Origin: Temnothorax longispinosus
Taxonomy: Eukaryota > Arthropoda > Insecta > Hymenoptera > Formicidae
Reading direction: 5' to 3'
NCBI RefSeq assembly: GCF_030848805.1
Contig: NC_092365.1
Location: 17,041,049 to 17,105,048 of the forward strand
Length of the DNA stretch: 64,000 bases
The notes below the pieces were generated by a model. It had not been told where the DNA came from. It saw only the letters and a program-made list of their open reading frames with translations, and made no database searches. Of this stretch, positions 26,733 to 39,343 are shown one piece after another. The position numbers and the translations under genes are program-made. Every line of letters begins with the position of its first letter. The first letter of the stretch is position 1.

Positions 26733-26757
26733 CGATGCGATGCGATGCGACGATGCG
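26733..26757. repeat. (CGATG)n short tandem repeat
   Basis: Three consecutive CGATG units, then an offset fourth copy, in a GC-rich intronic patch. Confidence 0.8.
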
Positions 26758-29377
26758 GAGAGACCGCAGAGCTTCCGACGCGGAAGGCCGCACGGATATG
26801 TGGCTCGCCTATGAATAAATCTCATCGCGACAAGACGATTTGCATGTATCGTCTGGCATAAGACGTTTCCTTGTTTGTGCAACTAGTGATATAAGCAAGG
26901 AAACAATTTGCTCTTTACATCGGCGAAGAAAAGAAACGGCTAGCAGCGTAATATTCCGGATACGTCTTCCTCGTGACATAAAGATTTGATATTTGATATA
27001 AAATGAATACGTTGAATATTTCTATCATGATGGTAAACCAGAGTATGCGGTTTCCATTTTGCCAAGTGAGCTTTATCCGGTTTTCGCAATGCTTACGAAA
27101 TCAAGCCTGCTTTACGATAATATTTCGTAATATTTTTGCTATCGTGTTTTCAATTCCATGCAAAAACGTATGCCGCATAGTTTTTGCAGTGGTGTAATAT
27201 CTGGATTTATGTCATACTGTACGCATATGGATCATGTTCGTTTTCAGAACCGAAGCGAACGATGGTAAATGTAAATCTCACGAGAAAAGTTCGTTTTCGT
27301 GCTCTTCGTTGCGAGAGCAATCCGATACAAGCTGATTGCGGGTCGCGCAAACGAATGGAATGAACTGAACGGTCGGATAATTCGCGATAGCTCCTGTTGT
27401 TCTTGAAACAATACCGTGAACTGGATCGTAAGAAGGGAAGAGCGCAATCGCAGTCGGACGTGATGTAGTTTACTTTGGCGCACCGGTGGCATTCGTGATT
27501 CCGTCGAGTCTCAAGATGCGTGTCGTTCTTTTCTGTGTCGGTGCGCTATGTGATAGACGTTAATTTGGCTCTTTCCGATCTGTTCGATTTGCAGAAAGGA
27601 CTACGCTCCGAAATTTTAAATCACTATTATTTACTTGCGTTAAAGGAATTACTCGTCTTGCACAACATGTCATTTCCATTTGCGAGCCCGAGAAACGATT
27701 TCTCTAATGTTATTACGTTCAGAAATTTCTTTCTCTCCTATATTTATCGTTTCTTAACGTATTATCTTTAATTGCTTCTGATGCGGATCATCGACTTTTG
27801 CTTGTTATTGAAAGGATCCCGGATTCTATTTCACGTTGACGTTCTTTAAATTGATCATTTCTGAAAGCCGGTTTCCCTACGTAATTGCATAAGCTTCGAT
27901 CCTTGGGATAGAACATCAATTATAGTCGATCGTAAACGATGGATATAATTGAGCCGTTATCAGCTGCGTATTCTATTTGCGACTTGCGATTGATGCATTA
28001 CCAACATGCCTGAGTTCTAATAAAGGTAGTTGCGACACGCGCTGATTAATTAATTACGACAATTAAAGTTATGTTACCCGACATGGGAATCTGGAACTTG
28101 TAAAATTTTTTATCGACAGATGATATAAATGCCGGTGAAAGAATAATCATTTCATTCATTGTGCCTGGTATACGCTGATTATAATTTCATGCGTGAAATG
28201 TTCACATCAATTGTTACATTATCATAATAATTGCGTTTATGATGCGTTTAATACTTGATCTTTCTCAAGTATGCATTATATATTGTATATATTATTAAGC
28301 CACAATGACGTGTTATTATTATTGACGAGTCACGGTAATATTGAATTTTGTTTCTCAAGATTATAAACGTAAATTTATCGAATAGCTTTCACAAACATCA
28401 AAAGAAATGTCACTGTTAATTGATTACGTTATTTTTTGATAATTGCAATATTTCATCATTCTTAGTGCTATTAAAGCGAAAAACGTTTCTTTTTAGAATT
28501 GCAAGCTCTGGAATAATTCCAGTTTTTACGATGATAGATTAGACTTTTCCTTGGTGATAAATTCTGGAATTCGCGTCTTTCTGGAAGAAGGTCGGATACA
28601 TTTTATGCATAATAACTTCTCTCTTTTTTCTTTGTCATGTGGACGTCGCGTTTTTTAATATATGAAAAGACATTTAAAAGCGAAAAAAAAACGTTTTATA
28701 TGTAGCTACATTTTTCATTTTTCTTCAAATTAGAGGAGAAAGGAATTTTCGCTCGAGATATTTTTAGAGCTTCGGATTATTTTATTTGTAATTCAGTTAA
28801 CGAGGGAATGTTTTCGATAATATACACGGGAAGAGGATAGGGAGAACCATATTGACGGAGTGGCGCATCGGCGATCGATATAACGCCACCGGCGCTCTCT
28901 AAATAATACTGATCGAGATTCGTCGATGCAATTGCAAAAATCCACAGCCCGCGGTCGTCGTAGCGCTATTGGCCAAGGCAGAGAGATATCGAAACAGATC
29001 CGTCGGTAGGAAATTTGTCCTCAGATTTCTTCGTCCGCTCTCTTATCCTTTCTCGCCCTCGCCGTTCCCTTCCTCCTTCTCCTCCTCTTCCTCCGCTTTT
29101 CATCCTCCGTTGGAGGGAATTCACTTCGTCGGATAGTCCTCTGAGATTCCAATGCGCTCTCAAACACGCTGAGATTACGTCGGAGCTTATGGATTCCTTA
29201 TCCAATCTTTCGATCAGCACTCGAACTTGGCGTCTTACGCTCTTTAGAATGCGCCGCGTCTATGTAGGGGGGAATTCATTCGCGAGAAACTTGATTTTAT
29301 GTGTCAAATGATGCTAAATTGACCCGAGCTGGACGAACAATGGCATTCTCAGTAGGAAAAAAGGAGCTTTCTTATTT

Positions 29378-29765
29378 TGACGTAAACGCGAAATTGGATT
29401 GTCACTAAATCAATGTCCAACTATTATTCATATTTGTTATTACAATAAAATTTATTTCGATGTAGGAAGAAAATTAATTGTCGACCGCGGTATAATAAAT
29501 AAATTAAAAAATCTTAGTTTCAATATAATATAATTGATTAGAAAACGTCTCTAAAGACTAATTCTTTCGGGTTGAATATGACGTCACACATTTTTTTAAA
29601 TAAAGAAATGCGCGATTAACAATGCAAGGAAAAGCGAATCAAAAACGAAAGAAATCTGGAAAGTCAAGAATATCTTACGAGGTTTAAAACAGTATATGCG
29701 ATATATTATACAGTATATGTGAGTGTAGGCGATTTGCGCACGTGACGTACACGCGTGTGACGTCA
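29378..29765. promoter_or_regulatory. CRE (TGACGTCA) site group with E-box overlap
   Basis: Four CRE-type sites occur in 390 bp: TGACGTAA at 29378-29385, TGACGTCA at 29579-29586, TGACGTAC at 29743-29750 and TGACGTCA at 29758-29765. The last two form a 23-bp near-perfect palindrome (29743-29765) around ACACGCGTGT, with one extra base. An E-box CACGTG at 29739-29744 overlaps the left half. TGACGTCA is the known CREB/ATF bZIP site and CACGTG a bHLH site. Regulatory activity is inference. Confidence 0.35.
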
Positions 29766-32700
29766 AGAAGAAGTTACCTGAAGAAAAGTGTAATTTTAGA
29801 TCGAACACTCGTACATCGCAAAAAATATTATCAATTTCTCTCAATCGCGGTATAACGCATATCAATGCTTGGCGCCGGTCGCGCGCAATATTAAAATATC
29901 CCCCGGAGATGTGGAGGATATTGATTTTCTAACGAATGGCGTCGACGTAACGATAATCGTTATTAACGGCGCTTAAATAGTATTTTCGATATTTCGGGAA
30001 GCTATTACTGGTTATCGGCCCGACGAGGCGGGTTCGCAAAGACGCGTAAATATTACAGTTTACATAAAAGCGCCAGTGGATTACGGTCATCGCCGGATCT
30101 GCACGCCCGTGCAGATATAATCGTTCATGTATGTGTACTACCACCATTCTCTCGAAATTTCCGTAACGCGAGAGAGGAGAGGAGGAGTGAGAGGACGGGT
30201 GAGTTTATGCCTCGGCCGTTCACCGATCGCGCTCTTTACTGCTCTTAACGATCGTTCGTTCGGCGTCATATCTCTTCCTCAGATCCCTTCGATAGTCCGG
30301 CCTTACTAATTTACACCGAAATTCATAAACCGCCCAAAGCGGTCTTTTCCGTTTCGCTCGCGGTAAGCAGCGTCGTAGAACGCCTCGTTTCCGGGACGGG
30401 AAGGTCTCTCTCGGAGTCCAGAGGTCGGGGATACCGGATAGCAGGTGGCGGAAGGAAGAGAATGTGGGAGGATGTGCGACGAAGGATTCGCGGGATGGCG
30501 GATACGAGGGGAGAGGCGCGAGAAAGACGAGGATGAAAGGAGACTGCGAACGGTGGCGACACACGGGGGATGGAAAGCGGGATGAGAGCGAGTGTGTGAC
30601 GAAGGAGAGAAAGAGACGGTGAGATAGAGCAGGAACGGCCTGCTGCAACCTCGTTGGCTCTAATGCCGGCTATTCAGATCTCACAATGCACTAGTAATAC
30701 GATTTCGCTGTCGTCCTGCGCTGTGCTTGCGCTCTCACCAGACACGGGCGGACACATAGTCGACGCACTCACGCATGTAGCCGTGACACGCATGCACGTT
30801 TGTACAAGGCACGATCCTCGCACGCGCGAAACACGCCAAGCCCGGATTCTAAGGACAAAAAATGAATTTGTTTCTCTCAGAAAATAAATTATCGATATTA
30901 TTTCGCGAATAATGCTAAAATGGTAGATTAAGTATCTACTGATTCAAAAATGATGTAGTTTTGGGGTATAATACAGAACAAAAATCCACTCCCTCGTCAA
31001 AATATCATAATAATAGTTAAAGCTTTTAATACTCCATATTTACACGAAAGTCGAGAGGAAAGAAAGGGAAAGGAGATAATAAAGTGTATTAGTTGAAAAA
31101 AAATTTAGCCGAAAGCTTGAGAAAACAGAGAATCGATTTTCGAATTCAGAAAAAAGGATTCCCAATGTTTCTACACTTGGTACACGTGCACGCCTGTCAG
31201 AAGGTTAATCAAATGTCGAAACGTTCATCTTTGATCGAGCCGAGACAGGCATGGGCGCGTCTGTGAGTGAAAAGCTCCGCGCTCTTGAGCAGAGGCGAAC
31301 TTAAATTGAAAATAGGAAGAAGGAAGAAAAGGCTCTCTTCCTTCCTCCTTCGTTCTGCTAACATCACCGGGGTATACAGGAGGAGCGGGGGATACTAGAA
31401 GGAGGGAGGGAGGAAGAGCCAGTAGTAAGGGCGGAGTTCTCCGCGACATAAAGAGTAAATAGCCGAAGGAACGGTCGGCTCGCCGAAAGAGAGACGGAAG
31501 GAGGAAAAGATGAGAGGCTCGCCTTCCAAAGGAAAAGAACCGGTTGCCACCGGGGTAAAGAGGAAATGGAGGAGACGCTGAGGGGTTGTAGTGCATTTTA
31601 ATAATCGCGACTAAAGCGAACGGCAGCCATCCGGCAACGTTCAGAGCCGCGCGAATTGCCATTACGTTCGCTTTAGCGAGCTCCGAAAGTGGCTGAGTAT
31701 TGAAATTAAGTGTCCTTCATCCGGAGGCGCGTGTACATCTTTTTCTTCTTTCTCCTCTTCGCGAAGACAACGTGGAACGTTTCGCGGAAGTGTTTCGCGA
31801 GCTTGCGCGCGTGCGCGCACACAAGATCTCCACTAACGTAACGCAATTAATCATCGGTAAGTCGGGATTACCGGCCCGGGGCGGCTCTGATCGGCGGTGT
31901 TTTATTTCTCCGCGTAATTAATTAAAATTTCTTGCAACCTCTACCCCGGAACGACTTCTTGTTGCACGATGCTCTCTCTGAATAAATCATTCGATGTCGC
32001 GAAGCTACTCGCGAGTAATAATAATATTCCATGGAGAATCGCCATTTTTTTTAATACTCGTTAAACACTTCTTGTAAATATCGATCTTCTCGAATACTTA
32101 CGAGAGGAAACTTCGGCAATTTATAAGTTCAAACTGAAAACATTTGTATTGGTAAATAGTTTGGGTTGCGCCACTTTAAATTTTTCGCAGTTTCGATGTT
32201 TTTGCCAATCCTTTTTGTTAACAGCTCCTTCTGAGTTTTTGATGTTGAAGATGCTAGTCGCTCCTTAACACTTTGAACGAACGATGCTGAACGATTAGAA
32301 ATCTTGTTAGGAATTCAATGCCGGAGCATAAAGTTCCTTTGTGACTGCTCTCTCTGAGTGAGCTGCCATTTATTTGCAAAGAGTATGCGCATTATAAAGG
32401 AAATTTCTAAAGTTGATTTGTATCATCGTGCCATATATAATATCTCGAAACTTTATAATTGACATAATGTAATAAAATAATTTATAATGATTGCTTAATG
32501 AATCGAATTATATTCTGCCTTCGTTGTAATGTTCGTTGGGAATTATTTATTTATCGTCGGAGTTTAATATCTTCTTAATTTATGCTCTATATCTTGATCT
32601 TAAGTGCTTTTCGAGCATTATACATCATTAGTATGAAAGCTTTTAATGGTTGAATTAAGTATATTGCGACACGAAAGTTCACTCGCGACGAGAATATCTT

Positions 32701-33227
32701 TATATTATAGCTCCGAAAGTTTTCGTTGATAGAAAGATGGAAGATGGGAAATTTAGATCGATTATTCAAATCGATTAAATTGCTTTATCTACAATACCTA
32801 TATTATACATGAACGGAATCATATAAAGACAAAAGCGTAGTTGTTTTTGCACCTCTTCAGCACCGTTAAAAGCTTATTCGTCTACCTTATTATGAACACT
32901 ATTAACATTTCGTTATTCTTATAGTATATCAACTAATTTTATTTAATTAACGTAATATAATTCTCTATTTTTAGAATTAAAATATCAGTGTTAACCAGTG
33001 TTATAAAAAAATACATGTGCTAGTCATATGTAGCAAGAACATCGTTACCTAGATCTTGCCGATACCGGGATAGAAGCTTAATCCAAATTTAATGTTTCCA
33101 TGAAATGGGCCTCGCCGATTAGGCTGCGAGTGGCTAAACGTGCGTCGTTGAAACGTGGCGAGAATGGCCGAATAAAAACGTCTGGGTAGCAATTTGAAAC
33201 GACCGGAAGTAGGTAATTTGCGGCATT

Positions 33228-33257
33228 GGGGGGCGGGTATTATGGGGTCGAAAGGGG
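33228..33257 (+). other. G-quadruplex motif
   Basis: Runs of 6, 3, 4 and 4 G are separated by loops of 1, 6 and 6 bases, meeting G3+N1-7. It is on the sense strand of the host intron. Confidence 0.5.
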
Positions 33258-35987
33258 AATCGACTCGTAGCCGCGTGCTCGTTTTGCGAATATATTTTTA
33301 TGCGCGCCTAATACCAGGATCACGAAGACCGCTAACGCCGTTTCCTCTTACCGAAGTTTAATGTGGAAACTAGCTAGTTTTTCACGGACCGAAAGCGAGA
33401 CCGAAAACAAAAGGGAGTAAATAGAAAATCGACATATTAACATCATCAATAAATCTTGATGCCGATTCATGCAATTTGCTGGCGTGAAATTTTACAATAG
33501 CCGAACGAAAAACATTTTCTGCATGGTCCAATTCAACGCTATAATTATTTGCCGTAATCGTTCTGTCGTTATTAACTGTTTTGCTAAACCCTTCAAGTCA
33601 CATTTATGTCCCGCGTGCTCGTATACTCAATACGCTTTTCACCTTTGTTAGCCGCAAGTAAGTTCCGATTCGAAATGAAATGGGACTGCCATGCCGGCGT
33701 CGATCTATGCGGGAATACCTAATTACGTATTACGACGCACCATTTCGCCGATGACGAATGCTCCATCCCGCATTGATATGCAGCCGAGAAGTAAATTGAT
33801 CGAGACAGGTCACGGCGGCGGGAGGGCGGGCCATGACTGAAATTCGACCACGGACCATCTACTCTGTTCCTGGTTTCTCCATGACATCCGCAGTTTCTAT
33901 TATACGCCCCGACGTTCCCACATTTGAAACGCGTTCCGCATCGCGGAGGGAGTTATACATCATGACGGCGAACCTGGTGACAGAGGGAATATGGCACAAT
34001 TCAGCCGAAATGTACGCGCATTACCGTGCATTTTTATTAATCGTGGAGGCAGGTTGGCGTGATATTACAATCGCTCACGGTAATAGCGTTATGCGATTCG
34101 AAATTAAAACTCGATTCACTTAGACAGATGTAACATTAGCTATATATATGTATTCTGAGTTTTACATGCTTATCTATATTCTATTAGATTATAGCCGAGA
34201 GATTTTATATGAAATAATTAGAAGATTGATAAAGCAGAGAAATGTAGGGAAACAAAACCAGCATTGGATCATTGTTCGAGTACTGAATATTCGACGAAAA
34301 TGCAGCCTATTGAAAAGTTCGCTCGCTCGCTTTATCGTAATACCACAAAACTCTCCGCGATATTCAAGCCGAAACATTTTTCTCCCGACTTCTTATTATA
34401 TCGCCCTACCACGCAATACGCTCCTAGCTGATGGCTCCATTACAGGCTCTTTTCTCGCGCGTATCCGCCGTCTGTCGTCGCATAATTGCCCCGAATTTCC
34501 AAGCAAGGGGCCGCGTTTCTCCATCCGCTACTTCCTATTCGGCACACCGCAGTCGACTCCGCCTTGTCAATATTATCGCGATTCGTAACGTCGACGTCGA
34601 CGATGTTACGAGCGCCAGCGTCATAGTAGGCGGAGGCGGAGACGGCGGAAAGGCAGAGGAGAAACGATGAAAAGAAGAGGCGACATTACGTTCTCCTTTC
34701 CCCTTCCGGCGTAGGAAGCAGCAATTTGCCTCGCCGCCGCTTCGCGAAAATCACCTCGAGGTGCTCTAGATGCCGCCTCTTTCTCTGCCGCCGGAGATAT
34801 CATCCTCTCGGTGCTTCCGAAGTTTCATCGCGGCCAATAGCGGCGGGGAAGAACATTTAGCCCTATAAAGTACCGGGCGCTCTACCGGTTACCTCTCGGT
34901 GCTAGAAATTGTCCTCAGAATGATGCCCGATATCGCGGCTTTCCGCTCGAATCTCGTTACCGAGGGGATGTTGCGAGCGAGATTAATCGAACCGTGTCGG
35001 TGGTTACAATTACAGTAGCTATTCATTACCCGAAGAGGAAGACACCGCTCCATGGGGGCGATGTTCATCTGTTTCTTTAGGTAGTGTAAAGCGTCTACAA
35101 TCTGGAATTTGTGTGGCATTGTAGAATATATCAAGAGTTGCATTTGTCAAAGAATTACTTGTTATTAATAAGATTAATAGCTAATTCAATTTTGAGATAG
35201 AATGAATAGTCAAATTCCCTTTTTTAGTCATTAAATGTTAACTGAGAAATTTTTTTAAATTAATTTATAGCATCATGACTCGATTATTTTCATTTCTTCT
35301 CTTAGTAGTCAGTTTATTTTTTCTCTTAGTTGTAAGACTCAAACTCGACTGTTCGTCACGATAAGTGGAAGTGCTTTTCGACGGTTTATCCCGCAAATTG
35401 CGCGGCAGATATAAAATAGACACATGTAGACAGAGATTATGGGATGGCACTTCATATTTTACGCCGCGCGTGCTTCGCGCTTCTTTTTCTTCTGTCATCC
35501 TAAAGTAGCGCTATACGCATCTCCCTCACACGCACGCACGTACGCAATCGCCGTTAACCTTTCAATGTTTCTCCGTATATCTGCTGTACACACGTAAACG
35601 ATTTCGCAGCGATTTATGGTCCGAACAATCGTCGTGCGACAAGGTCGGTCGTTTTCGCTTGGGAGAAAGATAGTGTTCGCCGCATACCACTGGCAATACA
35701 GAGAACGCTAAATGGGCTTATGATACGCAAAACGCGTTAGCGACTCGCGGAATTCAAATGAATGAGGAATAGAATTAAGCTACATTTATCGTCTAGCTGC
35801 CATACGTCAGCAGGAAATATAATTAACATTCGTCGATGCAAATTTTATAAGAATTATTAACGTTTATCGAATTCGTATCAGCGAACGGTGAAATATTAAG
35901 TGAACAAGAGAGGGAATAAAGCTCCATTGATCTATCATAAATATGTAAATCGTAGAATAATATAATTAACATTTTTATCTACGCAAT

Positions 35988-36052
35988 TTCGATATCGAAG
36001 AATACTTCTCGGCGTCGATACCGAGTTAATTAAAAATAATTTCGATATCGAA
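35988..36052. promoter_or_regulatory. Twin TTCGATATCGAA palindromes flanking a CGATA hairpin
   Basis: The perfect 12-bp palindrome TTCGATATCGAA occurs at 35988-35999 and again at 36041-36052. Between them CTCGG/CCGAG forms a 5-bp stem whose loop contains another CGATA. That gives five CGATA words, counting both strands, in 65 bp. CGATA clusters are known as BEAF-32 boundary sites and as part of the DRE in Drosophila. Whether a homologous factor exists in this organism cannot be seen here. Confidence 0.3.
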
Positions 36053-36848
36053 AAGAATTTTGCGAAATTCTCCGCTCCGTTACTCGATCGGGGTCGAGGG
36101 AAAATTGACTTTGCGGTTGCGTTTAACCCGTAAAATAGCTACGCGTCTGTTTTGAATTTTCTATTTCGCAGCCATGCCACTTTTCCATCGCCCGACCCTC
36201 GTCTTTGTATTCACTCGATTTAAACATTCCGCCGTGCATTACGTATGTATAAGCACGGGTAACAGTTAATTTCAAAGTGCCGTCGCGGTAGTCGGCGACG
36301 TATCTCGGCTTTTCGCTCGCTCCGCGCGTTTTCGAGAAGAGCAAGAGAAGGATGGCGGACACACAGAGAGGATAGAGCGGCATAGTGATTTCGCGACGGC
36401 GAGCGCGCCGCGAGAAAAGCGATAGCGCTTCCCTCGCAGAAAGGAGAAAGGGAGCTCTTTTCTCGCGCGTCTTCGCTTCCGTGTAATGGATTCAAGTATA
36501 AATATGAATTTCCGCGGGAGAACGCATTTAATTATTCTGCGCGAGCGTGCACCACCGTTCCGTTTCGCTTCCTTTTTTCTCCTCCTCCCGTTCGCTTTTT
36601 CCCTTTCTTTATCTTCTCGGTTGCCGCGCCCGCGCGCGCGGACGGCGAGTTAATGAAAACGTCACGAAGATTTGCATAGACAGCGCGGCGAGAGAACACA
36701 CCGCGCTATAATCAATTCCGCGCGATCCGTGTGTGATTCAATTACTCACTCAATTACTTACAGCCCAATTATTCAGCGCCGCCAAAGTTTCTCGTTGGAG
36801 AGATCGCGCGAGACGATCTTTCCAAGAATCTATTCAAACTTAATCCTT

Positions 36849-36892
36849 TCTCTCTCTCTTCCTCTCTCTCTCTCTTTCTCTCTCTCTCTCTG
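36849..36892. repeat. (TC)n microsatellite
   Basis: A pyrimidine tract of TC/CT units with short CCTC and TTTC interruptions. Confidence 0.9.
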
Positions 36893-38726
36893 AGCTGTTG
36901 AAAATATATTTATTACTTGCTTATTTAATGAACATACATCACTCGAAGAAAGATGACGCAAGACGTAAACCGAGTTTTCCTTATATTTTCCTATTCTATC
37001 TCATTCCACGTCGTAACTTCTTTTCTGTTTCTTAATGCCGGAAAAAGTTTTCTTTCACTTTACCCTTGTACCGTCCGCCTTAAATTGTTTCTTATTATTA
37101 TTATGCCTTCTTCTGTTTCATAATTAGCTTGTATTATAACTCCTTCCCTGAATGTATCCTCTCTCATGTTGTGTATTCAGAGAGGACTTAGGTTTCAGAA
37201 TATGAAATGTTACTCCACTTTTATTCTGTTATTTATTTTTGTACACAGTAAGTTCTACGGCAATGCATATCTTCTTGTGCAAGACTTAACTTTAAGTCTC
37301 TTAAAGAACACTTTGATTAAATTAGGATCAAGAGTATACCGGAGAGAGAGAAAGAATACTTTGTATTTTCTATATTATATATAAACATTATTAGTAATTT
37401 ATTTCAATTATATGATGATTTTAATCAATGATATAATGTATGAGGGTCGTCCTTCGTCATATTGATGATGTTAGCTTAGGATAAGGCGCGAGACATGGCT
37501 GTGCGCTTTTCTCGTGTTCTATCCTCACGGAATACACGAAGTTACGTGACACGCGACATCTCTTTGTACTCTCGGCCGCTATTATCCCGGGAAAGTATTT
37601 TGCCTTCGACGTCGCGTCGAAAAACTTTCCGATGGGGGTGTTCTCTCGCACCGGTGTGCGTATTCATCCGTCACTTCGACGTAGCGCATATCCCTCGTCA
37701 ACCTCTTTGTCATCCGAGCTTCTACGATCTGTCTTACTCGTATATTCATGACGAGATACGAATCCATTCTCGTGGCGCACGTATTTAGAGGGGCAGAGAA
37801 TGATGGTGGTTTTTCGGCGGGATTAGAGCTAATAATTCTTGGGTTCCAAAATCAGTATAGCATACATTACTCAACGTGATGGTATGATGAATGACCCAAA
37901 AGTAAACGTTCATTTTTATGGGTTAAAAAAGTACACGTATTCTTCTCCTTTAAACTTTAAAGAAATTTAATTTTTCTTTGCCCGAACAAATTTGTTTTGC
38001 GAGATCTCTCTCTCTCTCTCTCGATTTCACAGTTTTCCATATAAATCCATTCCGAGGCGAAGATTCTCGCTCTTCTCCCTTATTTACTCAGTAGACACGG
38101 AAGATTCCACCAAGGTGACAATACACTATAGAAGTAGTGATGGAAGAGGGAGACGGCCGTGTAAATGAAGTGATCGATAGGCAAATTCGAGGACTGACGA
38201 AGGCTTGTTCGTGCAGAAGACACACGGGAAGTTCGCGGTCGTAGTTTGGTGTACTTTCTTACCCCGTATACACGTTCTCCTGTCTTTCACACTCAGGCTG
38301 CCATCGACGCGCGGTACAGTAGATCTCGCTTGTCGATGAAAACTTTGTTTCGCGTGGGAGGAAAAAAAAGAAAATCTTCGTGGTCTACCGAAGAAGCGTG
38401 GAAGTTGACCGTTAAGAAAACGCGAGCTGTAATACATTTTCTCAACTCTTCGGCGATTTTCTATACGGATCCGACGTGAATGATTTATGATGACCTCGTC
38501 TTTTCAATTGGACGAAGAAGTTAATTTGAACTATATATTTCCCTTCGTAGAATTACGCAAATGACCGTACAGAATGTCTCCCAGATTGTCCGCGCATTCT
38601 TTTATCTATAAAAATTCTTCCACGATAAAGTGAATTAATAGCAGAAGCGTGAGAGCCGCGTAATTCTCCGCGTTGGCTTACTTCCCGAAATTACTCGGCA
38701 ATAAAGCCGCACGCCGGTATGTTGTG

Positions 38727-38919
38727 TATAAAATGTAGCGTGTGGGGCACGGGGCAGTCGAGTGAAAGGATGTAGGAGATAGGAAGAAGGGCAAAGAGAG
38801 AGAGAGAGAGAAAGACAGTCAGCGGAAACGTCGCGCGCGGTTTCGCGCTTGGCTCTGCTCCATAATTTTATTGCTTTATCTCCCGTGTTTGCGACACAGC
38901 CGAAAAAGGGGAGAAGAGG
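38727..38919 (+). promoter_or_regulatory. Candidate TATA/initiator core promoter with possible non-coding first exon
   Basis: TATAAAA starts at 38727, and GCAGTC with its A at 38756 lies 29 bases downstream, the spacing known for TATA-to-initiator pairs. The match to the arthropod initiator TCAGT is partial. A donor-like GTAAGG follows at 38920-38925. A non-coding first exon of about 164 bases (38756-38919) is therefore conceivable, which would give an internal promoter producing a product that starts at or after exon C. The only ATG near its start (38769) is followed at once by TAG. There is no transcript evidence. Confidence 0.18.
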
Positions 38920-39223
38920 GTAAGGGCGGTTGTTTTATTATTCCTCGGCAAGGAATTCCTGCGAACGTGACTGTCGAAACCTCGGTCGAAACTGCGGTCC
39001 GCGTGAAATTAGCGCGAGCGTTAGTCGTGTCAATCACTCTCGAACCCTTCCAATTAGATATTCATTGATGCTTCTTTTCGAATGACGTAAACAGATATCC
39101 TTGAAGTGAGAATGAGCTTTTCTCTTCGTGAGAAATTTCTCTTCTCCGATGGACGAAATAAGATACTCTTGTATCGAATATCTTGTATTGATTTTACGCT
39201 CGCCGTAAAGTCTTGATACTAAC

Positions 39224-39273
39224 TGACGTCAAATGTATTTAGCGGCATGACGTCAAATGTATTATTGACGTCT
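39224..39273. promoter_or_regulatory. Triple CRE-type array with a 16-bp direct repeat
   Basis: TGACGTCAAATGTATT occurs exactly twice, at 39224-39239 and 39248-39263 (24 bp apart), followed by TGACGTCT at 39266-39273. The array therefore carries two full CRE palindromes and one near-match. It lies 18 bases upstream of the hairpin at 39292-39343. Confidence 0.35.
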
Positions 39274-39291
39274 TTTTAGCAGTCTAAGTTC

Positions 39292-39343
39292 AAAGTATAT
39301 ATTTAGCCTGGAAGATAATCTGGAAGGACTAAATATATACTTT
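39292..39343. repeat. Hairpin with a 15-bp perfect stem plus 3 bp
   Basis: AAAGTATATATTTAG (39292-39306) is the exact complement of CTAAATATATACTTT (39329-39343). After one bulged A (39328), CCT pairs with AGG inward. The apical loop is about 15 bases. The whole element is about 52 bases, near the short end for an insect pre-microRNA. The stem is AT-rich, so chance is less remote than the length suggests. I recognise no known microRNA in it. Confidence 0.4.
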
